In this document: positions 45,366 to 55,778 of the stretch, piece by piece
Layout: every line of letters starts with the position of its first letter
Position numbering within the stretch: the stretch's first letter is position 1
Assembly: GCA_951394045.1 (NCBI GenBank)
Contig: OX595991.1
Coordinates: forward strand, 1,364,001-1,428,000
Length of the DNA stretch: 64,000 bases
Source: Nitzschia sp. DOCU1
Taxonomy: Eukaryota > Bacillariophyta > Bacillariophyceae > Bacillariales > Bacillariaceae
Reading direction: 5' to 3'
Notes under the pieces: model-generated
Told to the model about the DNA's origin: nothing
The model's database searches: none
What the model saw: only the letters and a program-made list of their open reading frames with translations
Program-made: the position numbers and the translations under genes

Positions 45366-48300
45366 ATGAGACGAGTAACTAATTCCAGGGCGGCTACCGA
45401 ACAGCATCGCGACTCCGCACAGCGAAGTTCGAGCAGTGAGGCATCCGGGTATTCCAGCGATGACCTTCTGCCCAGCACCGGGCATTCGCAAAAATCCGAG
45501 GTGCACAGTGATGATGGCGACTTCGATATGGCGTACCCATCCGCCCGAGCCCTTCGGGTCAGAACCAGTTTATCAAGACAGATCCAAGTGGATGACGACA
45601 ACGAAGAAGCAGAGTTTGCCTTGAAGGGTGGCAGTAGTAGGAAAAACATCGATGGTTCCGCGCGGCCGGAAGATGCATGTTATCCGAAACGGCGTGCATT
45701 TGGGACCATCCGACACCATCAAGGTCACGAAAAGCTTGACAATGATAGCGTGGGAAGTAGTGGTGATTTTTTCAAGGAGGGTATTGACTTTCTGAAAGAT
45801 CCTCCGGAGCAAATGACCATTGGTCGGAGAATCGCACTGAGACTGCAGCACAAGAAGTGGTACAACCCCAGAGCAGGCCTGCAATTTAAAAAATACGATG
45901 ATGTCGAGGTGGCTGGGGAAGACAATGCTCCCAATCTGCCTAGTCTTCAAAAGGCTTGGGCGTACTTTGAGCACACGGTCCTTACAAGGTACATTGTGGA
46001 ATCACACAATACGGCCGTCGAAGGGTGGTGGTCGATTAGGAAGTTTATTTACAGTTTCAAAAACTTCAACGAGGAATTCGAGAGGGCGCAACCAGGAGAG
46101 AACCAGCGACCGACAAAGTTGTATGATGCCATTACAACGCCACACGTTCAGGTAGGTTGCTCGATTTCTTGATTTCTTGGAGACGGATGGGTATTGTGAT
46201 ACAACACGGCTGGCTAACAGTATCTTGACTCAGCTTGGTGACTTTGGCCTGGGTTTTGGTCTATACTTTAGCGTAAGTGCAAGGCGAGAACTCTTGATTT
46301 ACTGCCTATTGCTGCCTGCTGTGGGTGGTATGCTTACCTTGATTGTCGTTTCCTATAGACATTAAGAGCGATTGGTTACATTCTCTTTGTGGCTGGATGC
46401 ATAAGTTCGTTCAATATTGTATACTTTGCGTCCGACGAATATTCGGTCCCGGGGTCGTTGAGTGCCAATCCGCTCCTTTATGGGTCGGCAATATGTATGA
46501 ACACTCCGTGGGAGTTGTGCATCGACTGCAATTGCACAAATACAACTCAGGGGTGGGACAGGACGAATCGATGTGCCTCGGCAGAAAATGGACTGACGAT
46601 GATTGTAAAGAACAACTGTCTTCAGGACAACGGTTTTCGTAGGCTGGGGCTTGTCAATTTCGCTAGCGTGATCTTCCTGGTTCTTTCCATTATGGCACTT
46701 GGGGTGTATCTTAAAAGGCAGACAATACAATTCGACGAAGACGAACAAACGGCACAGGATTATTCCATTTTGATCAGTAACCCACCCCCAAAGGCCAATG
46801 ACCCCGATGTCTGGAGGCGATTTTTTGAAACGAATTTCCCAGGAGTGAAATGCGCTGCAGTAACATGCGCTGTGAACAACGATTTATTGGTCAGAGCGCT
46901 GGTAGCCCGACGCGAAGTTCTAAGGATGATGGAACTGCAGCTCGACCCTGGGACGGCAATGGACATTGACCATTTGGCTTTATTGGCTGCAAAGGCCGCT
47001 CGGAAAAACAAAGGTGTGATCAAAAGGATAATGGCAATCTTCATGCCAGGCCTGCCAGAGTTGTTGTCGCGTCTGGTTGCTTTGAATACTAGCATCAAGG
47101 GGCTGGCTCAGCTCGGATATCCCTGCACAAATGTGTTTGTAACCTTTGAGAGAGAAGCTGACCAAAGAGAGGTACTGGGAAAGTTAAGTGTTGGACATTG
47201 GCACATTCGTCAAAATAACACGAAAGTCCTTGAAGCCGAAAATTACCTTTTTCAAGGGAGATTGTTACACGTTTCAGAGAGTGTGGAACCAAATTCGGTT
47301 CGATGGCAAGACTTGAATGCAACTGTGGCGGAACGGACGGATCAAATGCTGCTGACAAGTATAATTACCTTTGGGTCCATCCTTGCGGGTGCAAAAGCTG
47401 TACAATTCGCTGATCGCATACACCCTTTGGGTGCGGCCTTTTGCATCGCAGGTACGTAATCCCTCGCGATAAAATCTACCCCGGAGTCCCAGAGGTCCAC
47501 ATACCAACACCATGCATCTCCTTCCTAGCTTTCAATCTTGCGTTCCCCGAGCTTGCAAAACTTATCGTTAATTTGGAGTCCCATCCGAATGAAAGCAAGC
47601 TTCAGATGTCTTTGTATTGGAAGATCGCACTTTTTCGTTGGGTAAACACAGCCATTGTTTTCACTGTCATCACTCCTTTCACGCACACGCTGGCATTGGA
47701 AGATGGGCTCATTCCGCAGATATATTCAATCTTTTTCGCCGAAATCGTGACTACAAACGTTATCCAAATGGCTGATGTTTGGGGGTAAGTTGCAGGGATG
47801 CATTTAGGTGGGATAACCTCGCATGTCTTTGCTCAGTGCTTTTCGTCGCCATCTCTCGTCATTTCCTACGCTGGCGCTTGTTTCAGTCATTTCCAGCGAC
47901 ACTTCCTCGCCCCGAGGGCTTCGACTCAAGACACTATGAATCTGTGTTTTCAGGGGCTGGAAGTGGAGCTTGCCGAACGCTACACCAATATGACGAAAAT
48001 TATGTTTCTTGCATTCTGGTATTGTTCCATTTTCCCGCAAGCATTGTTCCTCGCTGCCGTGGCGCTTTTGGTGAATTACTACACTGATCGATTTAGCCTG
48101 ATGCGAACCTGGAAAAGAGCACCTCGTGTCAGTACGGAGATCTCGCATTACAGCAGGTTATACTTCTTTTCGTCGGCTTGTATATTTCTTGCTGGCATGA
48201 GCTCCTTTTATTGGTCGGCATACCCGTTCGACAATCTCTGCCTGGTGGAAGATCAAACGATCAATGAAACTTATGTCGGGTCGCACACCGTGAGCATCGC

Positions 48301-49358
48301 TGACCGTTTTAACACTGAAATCCGGGTCGAACAAATCGTCTTGGAACCCAATAGCAAGATTTATAAGTTCTGCGAACAAGACTACATCCTTGGAAGCCAG
48401 GGCACGCGGTATCCCTTCTTTGCTGATGAATGGATGGGTGAGAACCAGCGATGGGTAGCAACTCTTTTTGCATGGACATCCGTAGGTGTGATGAGCTTGG
48501 TGGGGGCAAAATTTCTCGTGTCGGGTATTTATTGGGTACAATCTCTTTTTGCTGGAGCATACATGGTATGTTTCACTCTGGGGATATTTGTCGGCTGGCA
48601 CGACTCTGGTACTCACATCTTGCACTACAGGAACCCGGTGACGACCAAGGGATCAAGTTCCACGATGTGCGAAACATAAATGCCTACATACCACAAGTAC
48701 GAAGTTCTATATTTTCGTATCCCTTGATTGGTAAGTCTGGCTCGAACGCTAATGCAATCGCAATCTAACCAACTCTAACAACAACCCCAAAGCCTGCAAA
48801 TGCGACAAGATTGGAGAACAACGTAAGTGTGACATTGACGTATGTTATGTTTGAAGAATCTTTCTTCGCTAACATTGATCTACCAAACCAAACAGTTTTC
48901 GACTGGACCGATCCTGACAGAGGTAAGAAAGAAATCGAAGCGTTTCGTGCAATTTTTATTTTTCGCTGATACCTCATGCTCGCGGGCGCTGTTTGTCAGA
49001 CTATACATACTATGATTTGACGAAGGATGCGGACCATATTTTGAGTGGCTCGAACAAGCGCGCAAAGCAAAGTTTTTCCCGTGTAAAGCATTATCCACCT
49101 AACCGAGTGAATACTATCAAGGCCCGAAAACGTTTCCTGGAGATGCGAATCGCAAAGAGCAGGAATGTTTTCAACTCTCTCGCCGTGATCGACACGAGTA
49201 ATCTGTCCGCCAGTCTTAATAGTGGCAGCGGTCGTGATAAACGGGCGTCTACGGTTCAGAACAGAACAAGCTCTGGTGATATGAAGTTGCTTTCTGCTGA
49301 AGATCTACGCGAGTTTAAGGTACTTGAAGAAGAGGAGACGGAACAAAGCACGAGTTAA
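45366..49358 (+). CDS. OSCA/TMEM63 (DUF221) mechanosensitive-type channel
   Basis: Nine exons: 45366-46151, 46234-46272, 46359-47451, 47529-47784, 47887-48565, 48631-48730, 48793-48822, 48896-48922 and 49000-49358; every junction is GT-AG and in phase. The product is about 1122 aa. A disordered Ser-rich N-terminus of about 260 residues precedes the first helices. A cytosolic domain between helices includes DYSILISNPP, GYPCTNVFVTFE and a long charged helix, matching the RNP-like region of the family. The 7TM core carries RWVNTAIVFTVITPF, the family block HFQRHFLAPRASTQ and several later helices. A Cys-rich extracellular loop (CIDCNCTN) is unusual. Relatives open on hyperosmotic or stretch stimuli and pass Ca2+. 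Gating here is inferred. The start has a strong context (CCACCATG). Confidence 0.9.
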
Positions 49359-49373
49359 ATATCTTCAGCTAAG

Positions 49374-50603
49374 CTACTTTTTGGCTACCATTAAGAGATG
49401 AATGTGCTCTAGCCACTCATTGAAAAAGGCCAAGCATGAGCAAAACGTGTAGTGGCGCCCATCAGGAAGCTCTTGATCCAAGAATCGCTCCGAAACGCCT
49501 TGGATGATTTGCCACCAGTCCACAATACCACTGCCAACTTGAAACTTTAAGAGTGTCTCATTCATGATTTGGTTGAGGATAACTTGGTTCCGCCGCGTTC
49601 GACCGTGGGCACCCACATTGAATGGAATCCAACTGATACGTGCCCACTTTTTCGAGTAGCTCTTTCGCAAGGGCGGGCTGTTTCGCCAAAAGATGGAAGC
49701 ATTATCAGCGAGACCAGAATCACCCGAGACAAAGTAGTCATACAAGTTTCGCATACCCAAACTGTATTCTTCTCTATACGCCTTGGGGATTCCATTCCTG
49801 CCGACGCACCCTTGACTCAAATCCCAAAGGGCCGAGCCGATCAACACAGAGTTGGGTTTCGAATGCATTCGTTCCAAAACGTTTGGAAGCAGAGACGCTA
49901 CTCGGTCAACGGTTGTATTGAAGGGGCGTCTGTCCTGATGATACGCGACGCCTGCATTCTCACATGTCCGGTGCATTCCGAAGATGTTCAGGAACCCGAT
50001 TTCCACAGTTGAGGAGGAACAGACGAATGGGCGCCGGTACGAATATTTCGGGGGGTCAACCTTGACCACGGTCCCCATGGTGATATTGCAAATGTGATAA
50101 ACCATAAACTTGTCAATGGAGTCTCCCACAACTATTAGGGAAAGCTTTTCCCTCGTGTTGTTGCTCCCTGAAGGAATGATATCGTTTAGGTGATTTCTTT
50201 CCTTTGCTCCAGCCATGTATCGCTTGTAGATATCGTGGTTTTCGTAGCACATCTGCAGCCAATCCATTGGATTCGAGGACTTTCTGGAAGCCAACATTGT
50301 CGTGCAGTTTGTGCTGCTAATGACCGGATCGAAGGCGCCCCAACTGTTTTCTGGTCTACGAACGCCCTCAGCTTCGGTGGCGTCGGTGCAGTTGACAAAT
50401 GAAGAAAAATGGCGGGAAGACCCCGTGCTCATGGAACCTGGACGAATATCTTCACACTGCAACGCAAAAAAGAGAATCCCCAGCACCCCCAGAAAAATCA
50501 AAGATCCTTTGCGGCCTTGAAATGACGAAAGGCCGCCGTTTCCACCACTGCCCTCGAAGAACGAACACGAACGGCGCACAATTGCGTCTTTACCTGATGC
50601 CAT
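49374..50603 (-). CDS. Type II membrane SGNH/PC-esterase-like protein
   Basis: 409 aa, single exon. A short cytosolic tail is followed by a signal anchor (GSLIFLGVLGILFFALQC, about residues 34-52) and a lumenal domain with many N-glycosylation sequons (NCT, NNT, NIT, NTT, NAS, NET). Motifs of SGNH esterases are visible: LIVVGDSIDKF (block I, catalytic Ser), SALWDLS, and near the end LPDGRHYTFC (Asp-x-x-His of block V). The class includes plant TBL and animal CASD1-type polysaccharide or sialate O-acetyltransferases, so a Golgi role in modifying cell-wall or secreted glycans is plausible. It is convergent with the channel gene, only 15 bp between stops. Confidence 0.75.
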   Translation of the reverse strand: MASGKDAIVRRSCSFFEGSGGNGGLSSFQGRKGSLIFLGVLGILFFALQCEDIRPGSMSTGSSRHFSSFVNCTDATEAEGVRRPENSWGAFDPVISSTNCTTMLASRKSSNPMDWLQMCYENHDIYKRYMAGAKERNHLNDIIPSGSNNTREKLSLIVVGDSIDKFMVYHICNITMGTVVKVDPPKYSYRRPFVCSSSTVEIGFLNIFGMHRTCENAGVAYHQDRRPFNTTVDRVASLLPNVLERMHSKPNSVLIGSALWDLSQGCVGRNGIPKAYREEYSLGMRNLYDYFVSGDSGLADNASIFWRNSPPLRKSYSKKWARISWIPFNVGAHGRTRRNQVILNQIMNETLLKFQVGSGIVDWWQIIQGVSERFLDQELPDGRHYTFCSCLAFFNEWLEHIHLLMVAKK

Positions 50604-51051
50604 TGTCGGGAATTCAGGGCTGCACCCTCGGCAAACGAGATCCCTCTTTCTCTGGTGGGTTGACGAGAGTGGAATAAACTACAGTATGGAGAACGTGTGG
50701 CGGCGTCATCGTCCCCACAACGACAAGTGGTGGTGATGGTGGGAACGAATCGAACTCTCTAATCTGAAATCTCGGCATCCATGAGATGCCTGATATCACC
50801 GCCTGGCCGGCGTGCGAGCAGGAGTGTCCAATTGAGTCAAATGAGTCGAAGACGCGATCTGTTGTTGTTCGTTGTTTCTCTTGGTGACTTCAATTGCAAA
50901 GGTAGTAGCAAGCAACCTTGCCGTTGTCCCCAGAGAATAGATCGGATTGCACTCAGCTTCACCTGTGGTGAGATCCGCTTGACAATGAAATGGAAATAGC
51001 TAAATATACTTAAACGCATGAACACCGTCGCCTCCCCAGATTGAAAAGTTT
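50604..51051. other. Spacer, nothing clear
   Basis: 448 bp between two minus-strand genes, with the esterase promoter side at left. No features recognised. Confidence 0.5.
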
Positions 51052-54000
51052 CTACGTGAACATGTGGCTACTGCCATCTCCCCAAGACGGATTTCTATCA
51101 TCCTCCTGCCCTCTAGCAAGTAGAATTAGGCTTTTGGCAACTTCTTGAGCGTCGTTCACGTAGAAGGATGCATGCGACGGCTTCTTCCCGACTGCACAGG
51201 TATAACAATAAAGAGGATCTTTCACCTTGGTTTGGATCGTTGACCAGTCGGGAGGATCTTCGAGAGTCCCGTCTCGGTCTACGACAGGAGGATCAGGGAC
51301 TGCCCTGGCTTCATCGCCCATTTCGGCAATAAAAGAGAGAACGCTTGTAAACATCTTCTCGTCAGAGATATCGTCTCCCAAACACAAGACAAAGTCGATC
51401 GGCTCCGAGTGAGTCCGCGAGATATCGCGAAGTACCTTTTTAACAATCAAACCCTTGTTGAGTTTCCGTGGTACCACTTCGACAATGCCTTTTAACGTGA
51501 CAAAGCGAACATCGAAGGACTTGAGCTCCCTCTCTAGTTCCAGAACAAGATGGGCTGCTTGCAGAGAGCCCCACTCCGGGTCACACGAATAATACGACCA
51601 GCCGATGGAAAATGTGGTGAGCTTCACGAACGATCCATTGGATCTTGCAGTGTACTTGCTGAGTACAGGAAGCGCCACGCGCTTCACAGCATCCCAGTCG
51701 ACACCAAGGTCAAACGTCTGCCAGCGCCGTTCCGCGTCCTGGTCGGTCATGGGTGGGCTAAAGTTCGCACCATTCGACACTGCAAGTCCGAGCTTGGCAA
51801 TGTGCCCCAAGGCACTAAGGACGTTTTCTGCGGAATCGCCCGAGTTCACGTAGACAGTATTCTTGGGATCTTGGCAGAGCAGCGAAAGGGCTTCGAGAAC
51901 CTCTGGCGGCGGTTTGTTACCGGAAGTTCCTAGTATTTCTCGTTTCAAGTACTTGCCTGGAGGTTCTTTGAGTACGATTGTCCCATTGAAGTCCAGCAAT
52001 ATAACTCGATTCTGACAATGATCGTACGCTTTTTTCAGGGTACTCGCGCCCAAATGGGTGAAAGATGCCTGGGATTCTTTGAACAAGAAACCACCGGCCC
52101 CTTGAAGCAACTCGTGCTTGGGCCGCCGGGGTGTCATGCTTGGAGTAGTGGGTGTTCCTGCGTTAGAATTGCTCTTCGACGACGCCTTACCCGCAGCCGT
52201 GGCATCGTTCAAATCGCGCAAGACATTTCGAACCCACTTGTCAGAGGGACTGTTTGTAACAAAGTCCAAGTCTCGGTAGCGTCGACCTTCCCGCTCTTGC
52301 ACATCCATGCTCAGGGCTTTGTCGATGATCGTGATCGTCATTTGAATATCAAAAGGGTTCACTCTCAATGCTCCATTTAAAATGCTGCAAACTGCACTGA
52401 ACTCGGAAGCGATCACAACACCAGGTGATTCCGGATCCTTTGCGTAGATAAATTCCATTGGCCAATGGTTCAGCCCTTCTCGAATCGGCGTCAACATGAG
52501 GACGTCACTAGCTTTCCACAACGCCAACCTTTGATCCATTGGAAGGTTAGATCCTGCTACTTCCTGGTAGTCAATCACGTCTGGGCCAAATTTTTCCTGG
52601 ATTCGTTGGACCAACGCTCGGAGCTCGCGGAGAGTCAGTTGTTCATCAGTTTTGCGGGAACCTGGAACCAAAACTCGCTGGACCATCACCACCTTTTGCT
52701 GCCACACAGGATAGTCACTCAACAGCCGCTCGTATGCCAACAACTTAAGGGAAGTACCACTCAAACGCTGTCCAATATCCACACCACAAATGATTTGACG
52801 GTCGCCGTGTTTCTTCTTAAGTTCTTGAGCACCTTGAGCCACCGAAGGAAGGGCCAATCCGGCTGCAATACACAAAATCAAAAACCACCGCATGTGAGAT
52901 CACCGATTTTTATACGGTCAAGTCATTGCAACAAGGAACGTACCATCTGCCATTTTTGGCTCAATCGACACGTTCGACATACTGACCAACACCGTCTTGG
53001 CCAAGTAGTTGACTCCGATTAGACCTCCAACAAGCGACTCATAGTTGAGGCCAAGAATGCGTTTGGCTGCATTCAAGAAATGGCGCGCGTGGTCAAAAGC
53101 ATGAAAGCCCACAACATCGGCGTGCAACATGCCTGTAAGAATATCTTCTCCACATTCCAATTCTCGAAAGATCTGCGAAGTCGGAAAGGGAATGTGCAAA
53201 AAGAACACCTTACGACAGGATCTTGCTGGCTCTTGGTTCAGGCAACGCGGCAAGAGACTCAAGTGATAGTCGTGAATCCAGAGGTACGTGCTCGAATCTC
53301 GATCAACCAAGCCATTTACTACCGTGGCAAATTCCTGGTTGACCTGCTGATAGGCCTGCCACCAGTGGTCCAATCGCGACTGGTCCCAATCACTGGCCGC
53401 ATGGGCCGTCGAGGACGCACTTGTACTGCCCGTGGCACCGACACCGCTGCTGGTGCTCAAATCCAACAAGTCAATGTTGTGGAAGGCAGGCCACAAGACC
53501 TGCTTGCAAAATCCATAGTAGTGAGCCTGTCGAGTTGATGGATTTAGGAAGATCGGGGTACAGTTAAGCTCTGCCAGGACTTTGCGTACGGCTTGTCTAT
53601 CCTCCTCGTTAATAATCGGCGGATGCGGTGTGACTGTTCCTATCCAGTGAGCCCTGTAGATTGAAACAATCTTTGAGCCCTCCTTTTGGGCCAAGAGGGA
53701 TTCACTCCACGTAGCTTGCCATTGCCCTTGCACCTTGACAACAACGACGGGTAAGTGAAAGCAAATGAATAAAATCTTGGGAGCCAAGTTTTTATTTGTA
53801 AGTGCTTGGTTTGAGTCGGCTCCTGTGAGCGGCAAAGATGTGACCTCAACATCATCGTCTTGCATGGCATCATCACTGAGCGTAGACTGGCTCGACCGAT
53901 GCAAGAATTTTGCCGCCGGCTGATTCTTGGACATACTCATGGACTCCCTGATTTGATATGCTCGGAAAGAGGCATCTTCTGGGAAATTCCAAGTATCAAG

Positions 54001-54636
54001 TCGATCTTCGGGGGCCGGCGAGACTACCTCTGCGGTCTCCGTGTTGATATCCAGCGTGCGATAGGGCAGCTGAGTCAGATTCCACAAATTGTGGCTCGCC
54101 TCGTCGCTCTGCATGCTCTTTCCACCAAAGCTCTGTGTGCTGACGACGGGACCAGTGATGGGCCCGAAAGGCTGTTCCCACATCATTACTTCGCTGACAC
54201 CTCCGAGGGCGTCGTTTCCAGTCGACGCAATCACACCGCTGTCGTCTGCCGACGAGCCAGGGGTCACAACGAGATAACGATAGTAGTGGTGCTGGATGGA
54301 AGAGTGGGTTGTATGGAGCACAACAATCACCGGCTGCTTGGTTCTCCAGCGCGGATACGTTTCCGGAGAGGTCACCATTTCGACACTCGACGTGTAGAGG
54401 TTGGTTGGGTGGGAAAACCAGTAGTCGGCATCATCGAGAGCCCCGGCGAAAGCAGCATCCTGCTGTCGTTCCTGGGCAATATGGTGGGCGTTCATGGGGT
54501 CGCTGGGCGTCCCGACGGCGGTCGGTGCCCACAAGCTCGATCCTGTCACCCGCAAATAGCTGCCAATGGGCAATTCAGCGTGACACTCAAAGTGCAGCCG
54601 GACGACGCGGCCCGTGGGAACCGGCGCTCCTGTCAT
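51052..54636 (-). CDS. Trehalose-6-phosphate synthase/phosphatase-like (class II-like)
   Basis: Two exons: 52944-54636 (donor GTACGT) and 51052-52862 (acceptor TATTGCAG), phase 1, about 1167 aa. The N-terminal about 120 residues resemble a CBM20 starch-binding domain (VRLHFECHAELPIGSYLRVT). The GT20 domain shows LWIHDYHLSLLP and FFLHIPFPTSQIFREL. Where active synthases have GVDRxDYxKG, this has CGVDIGQRLSG, so the UDP-glucose-binding Arg and Lys are missing; LREGLN replaces LRDGMN, as in plant class II proteins. The C-terminal HAD phosphatase domain has LLDFNGTIV in place of DxDGT (second Asp lost) but keeps LGDDISDEKMF. It is probably a regulatory or altered-activity protein rather than a standard trehalose synthase. 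Joining the exons restores the continuous GT20 strand. Confidence 0.88.
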
Positions 54637-54903
54637 GATGTTCTATCAGCCGGATGTTGAAAGATCAAGGGATGCTAGGGCAGAAGCATACAAATATCCT
54701 GTTCAGGTGTATGGTGATGTTCGTAAATCAAAGCACAGGAACACCCCACTTTCTCTTGCTTCTATGCTTTGCGTTTGGAAGATTTCGACACCACCTTACT
54801 TATCGTGCAAACACGCACTACGTACTATCGAAACGCCCCTCTCTCCCGTTCCTACGCGCGTCATCGATTGATTGATTTTCGCTCACCGCGCATAGGTGCG
54901 CAG

Positions 54904-55204
54904 GCATGCAGGAAGCACCCCTAATATATCTGTCGCGTAAAAAAGGGTCATCTGTCGCCAAAAAATACTTATGTCTAACCGTAAAATAACCCTAACCCTA
55001 ACCCAAACCAAACCTTACCTAAGCCCCAAAGTCATTTAGAGGCTTATACCAGGGCATATGTACGGGTGGGGGACAGGCCTTACGCGACAGATGTCCCTTT
55101 TTGATATTTTCTTATACGACAGATGTCCCCGGATACTTATACAGTCACGGATATATTTTATATTCTTTTTACACGACAGATATCCTAAACCCGCATGCAG
55201 GAAG
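54904..55204. repeat. MITE-like element with inverted ends and 12-bp flanking direct repeats
   Basis: GCATGCAGGAAG occurs at 54904-54915 and again at 55193-55204. Just inside, ATATCTGTCGCGTAAAAAAG (about 54926) and, inverted, the block ending at about 55186 (ATATCTGTCGTGTAAAAAG on the minus strand) form terminal inverted repeats. The internal CGACAGATGTCC motif recurs. No coding frame. The direct repeats could be target duplications, though 12 bp is long for most DNA-transposon superfamilies. Confidence 0.55.
54988..55004 (+). repeat. Short interstitial telomere-like tract
   Basis: AACCCTAACCCTAACCC, under three units of the CCCTAA telomere motif, followed by AAACC degenerations. It sits inside the small inverted-repeat element. 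Confidence 0.7.
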
Positions 55205-55407
55205 GTACCATTCGACCCACCCGACAAAAAAGTGATATTGCCTATTCGACCCACCCGACCAACCAAGGATAAAACGCTACAAATATGCGAGTATCCGCGT
55301 CTAAATGATGTGGCACGTACCAGGTACGATATTTATGCAAGGTCGGTATAGTATCGTAGGTTCGTAGTTTGAGCTGCTTATGGGACTCAAGCATACTGCT
55401 CACTTAA

Positions 55408-55443
55408 CTCCAATCGTAAAATGTGACACAATAGTGTCACATT
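55408..55443 (+). repeat. Left terminal and subterminal inverted repeat of element A
   Basis: CTCCAATCGTAA followed by the palindrome AATGTGACAC, AATA, GTGTCACATT. It is matched at the right end by TTACAATTGGAG (59191-59202) and nearby TGTCACATT copies. Confidence 0.85.
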
Positions 55444-55778
55444 TTTTAAACGTTTTCTTTAAACGGACTTAACTCTGTCCCCACTTACTAAACTTTGCAC
55501 CGCTGGAAAGCTCGTGAAATTCTGATATGGCAAGGTCACAGTGACTCCTGATGGATTTTGAATAATAGTATTCCTTTTTCGCCTCAAAGTTTGTCCTGTC
55601 GGCATCAAAATTGCAAAATTTTGCAACACCCAACAAGTCGGCTCCTTCTTCCCCCCAAGAACCTGTGCATCGGTCTCGTTCTACATCACCCTTCACCGAC
55701 GAGATAGTGAGGAACCTTTTTGACGCATCGCAGATCCCCAACGACGAAATCCGGTGGGCCGTTACTACTGACGCAACA

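Larger units (their letters stand above)
54637..55403. other. Spacer carrying a small repeat element
   Basis: Region between the trehalose gene and the piggyBac element. It contains the inverted-repeat element at 54904-55204; the rest shows no gene. Confidence 0.5.

Noticed and set aside
54988..55004. Chromosome end
   Set aside because: Under three telomere units and genes continue on both sides, so this is interstitial.
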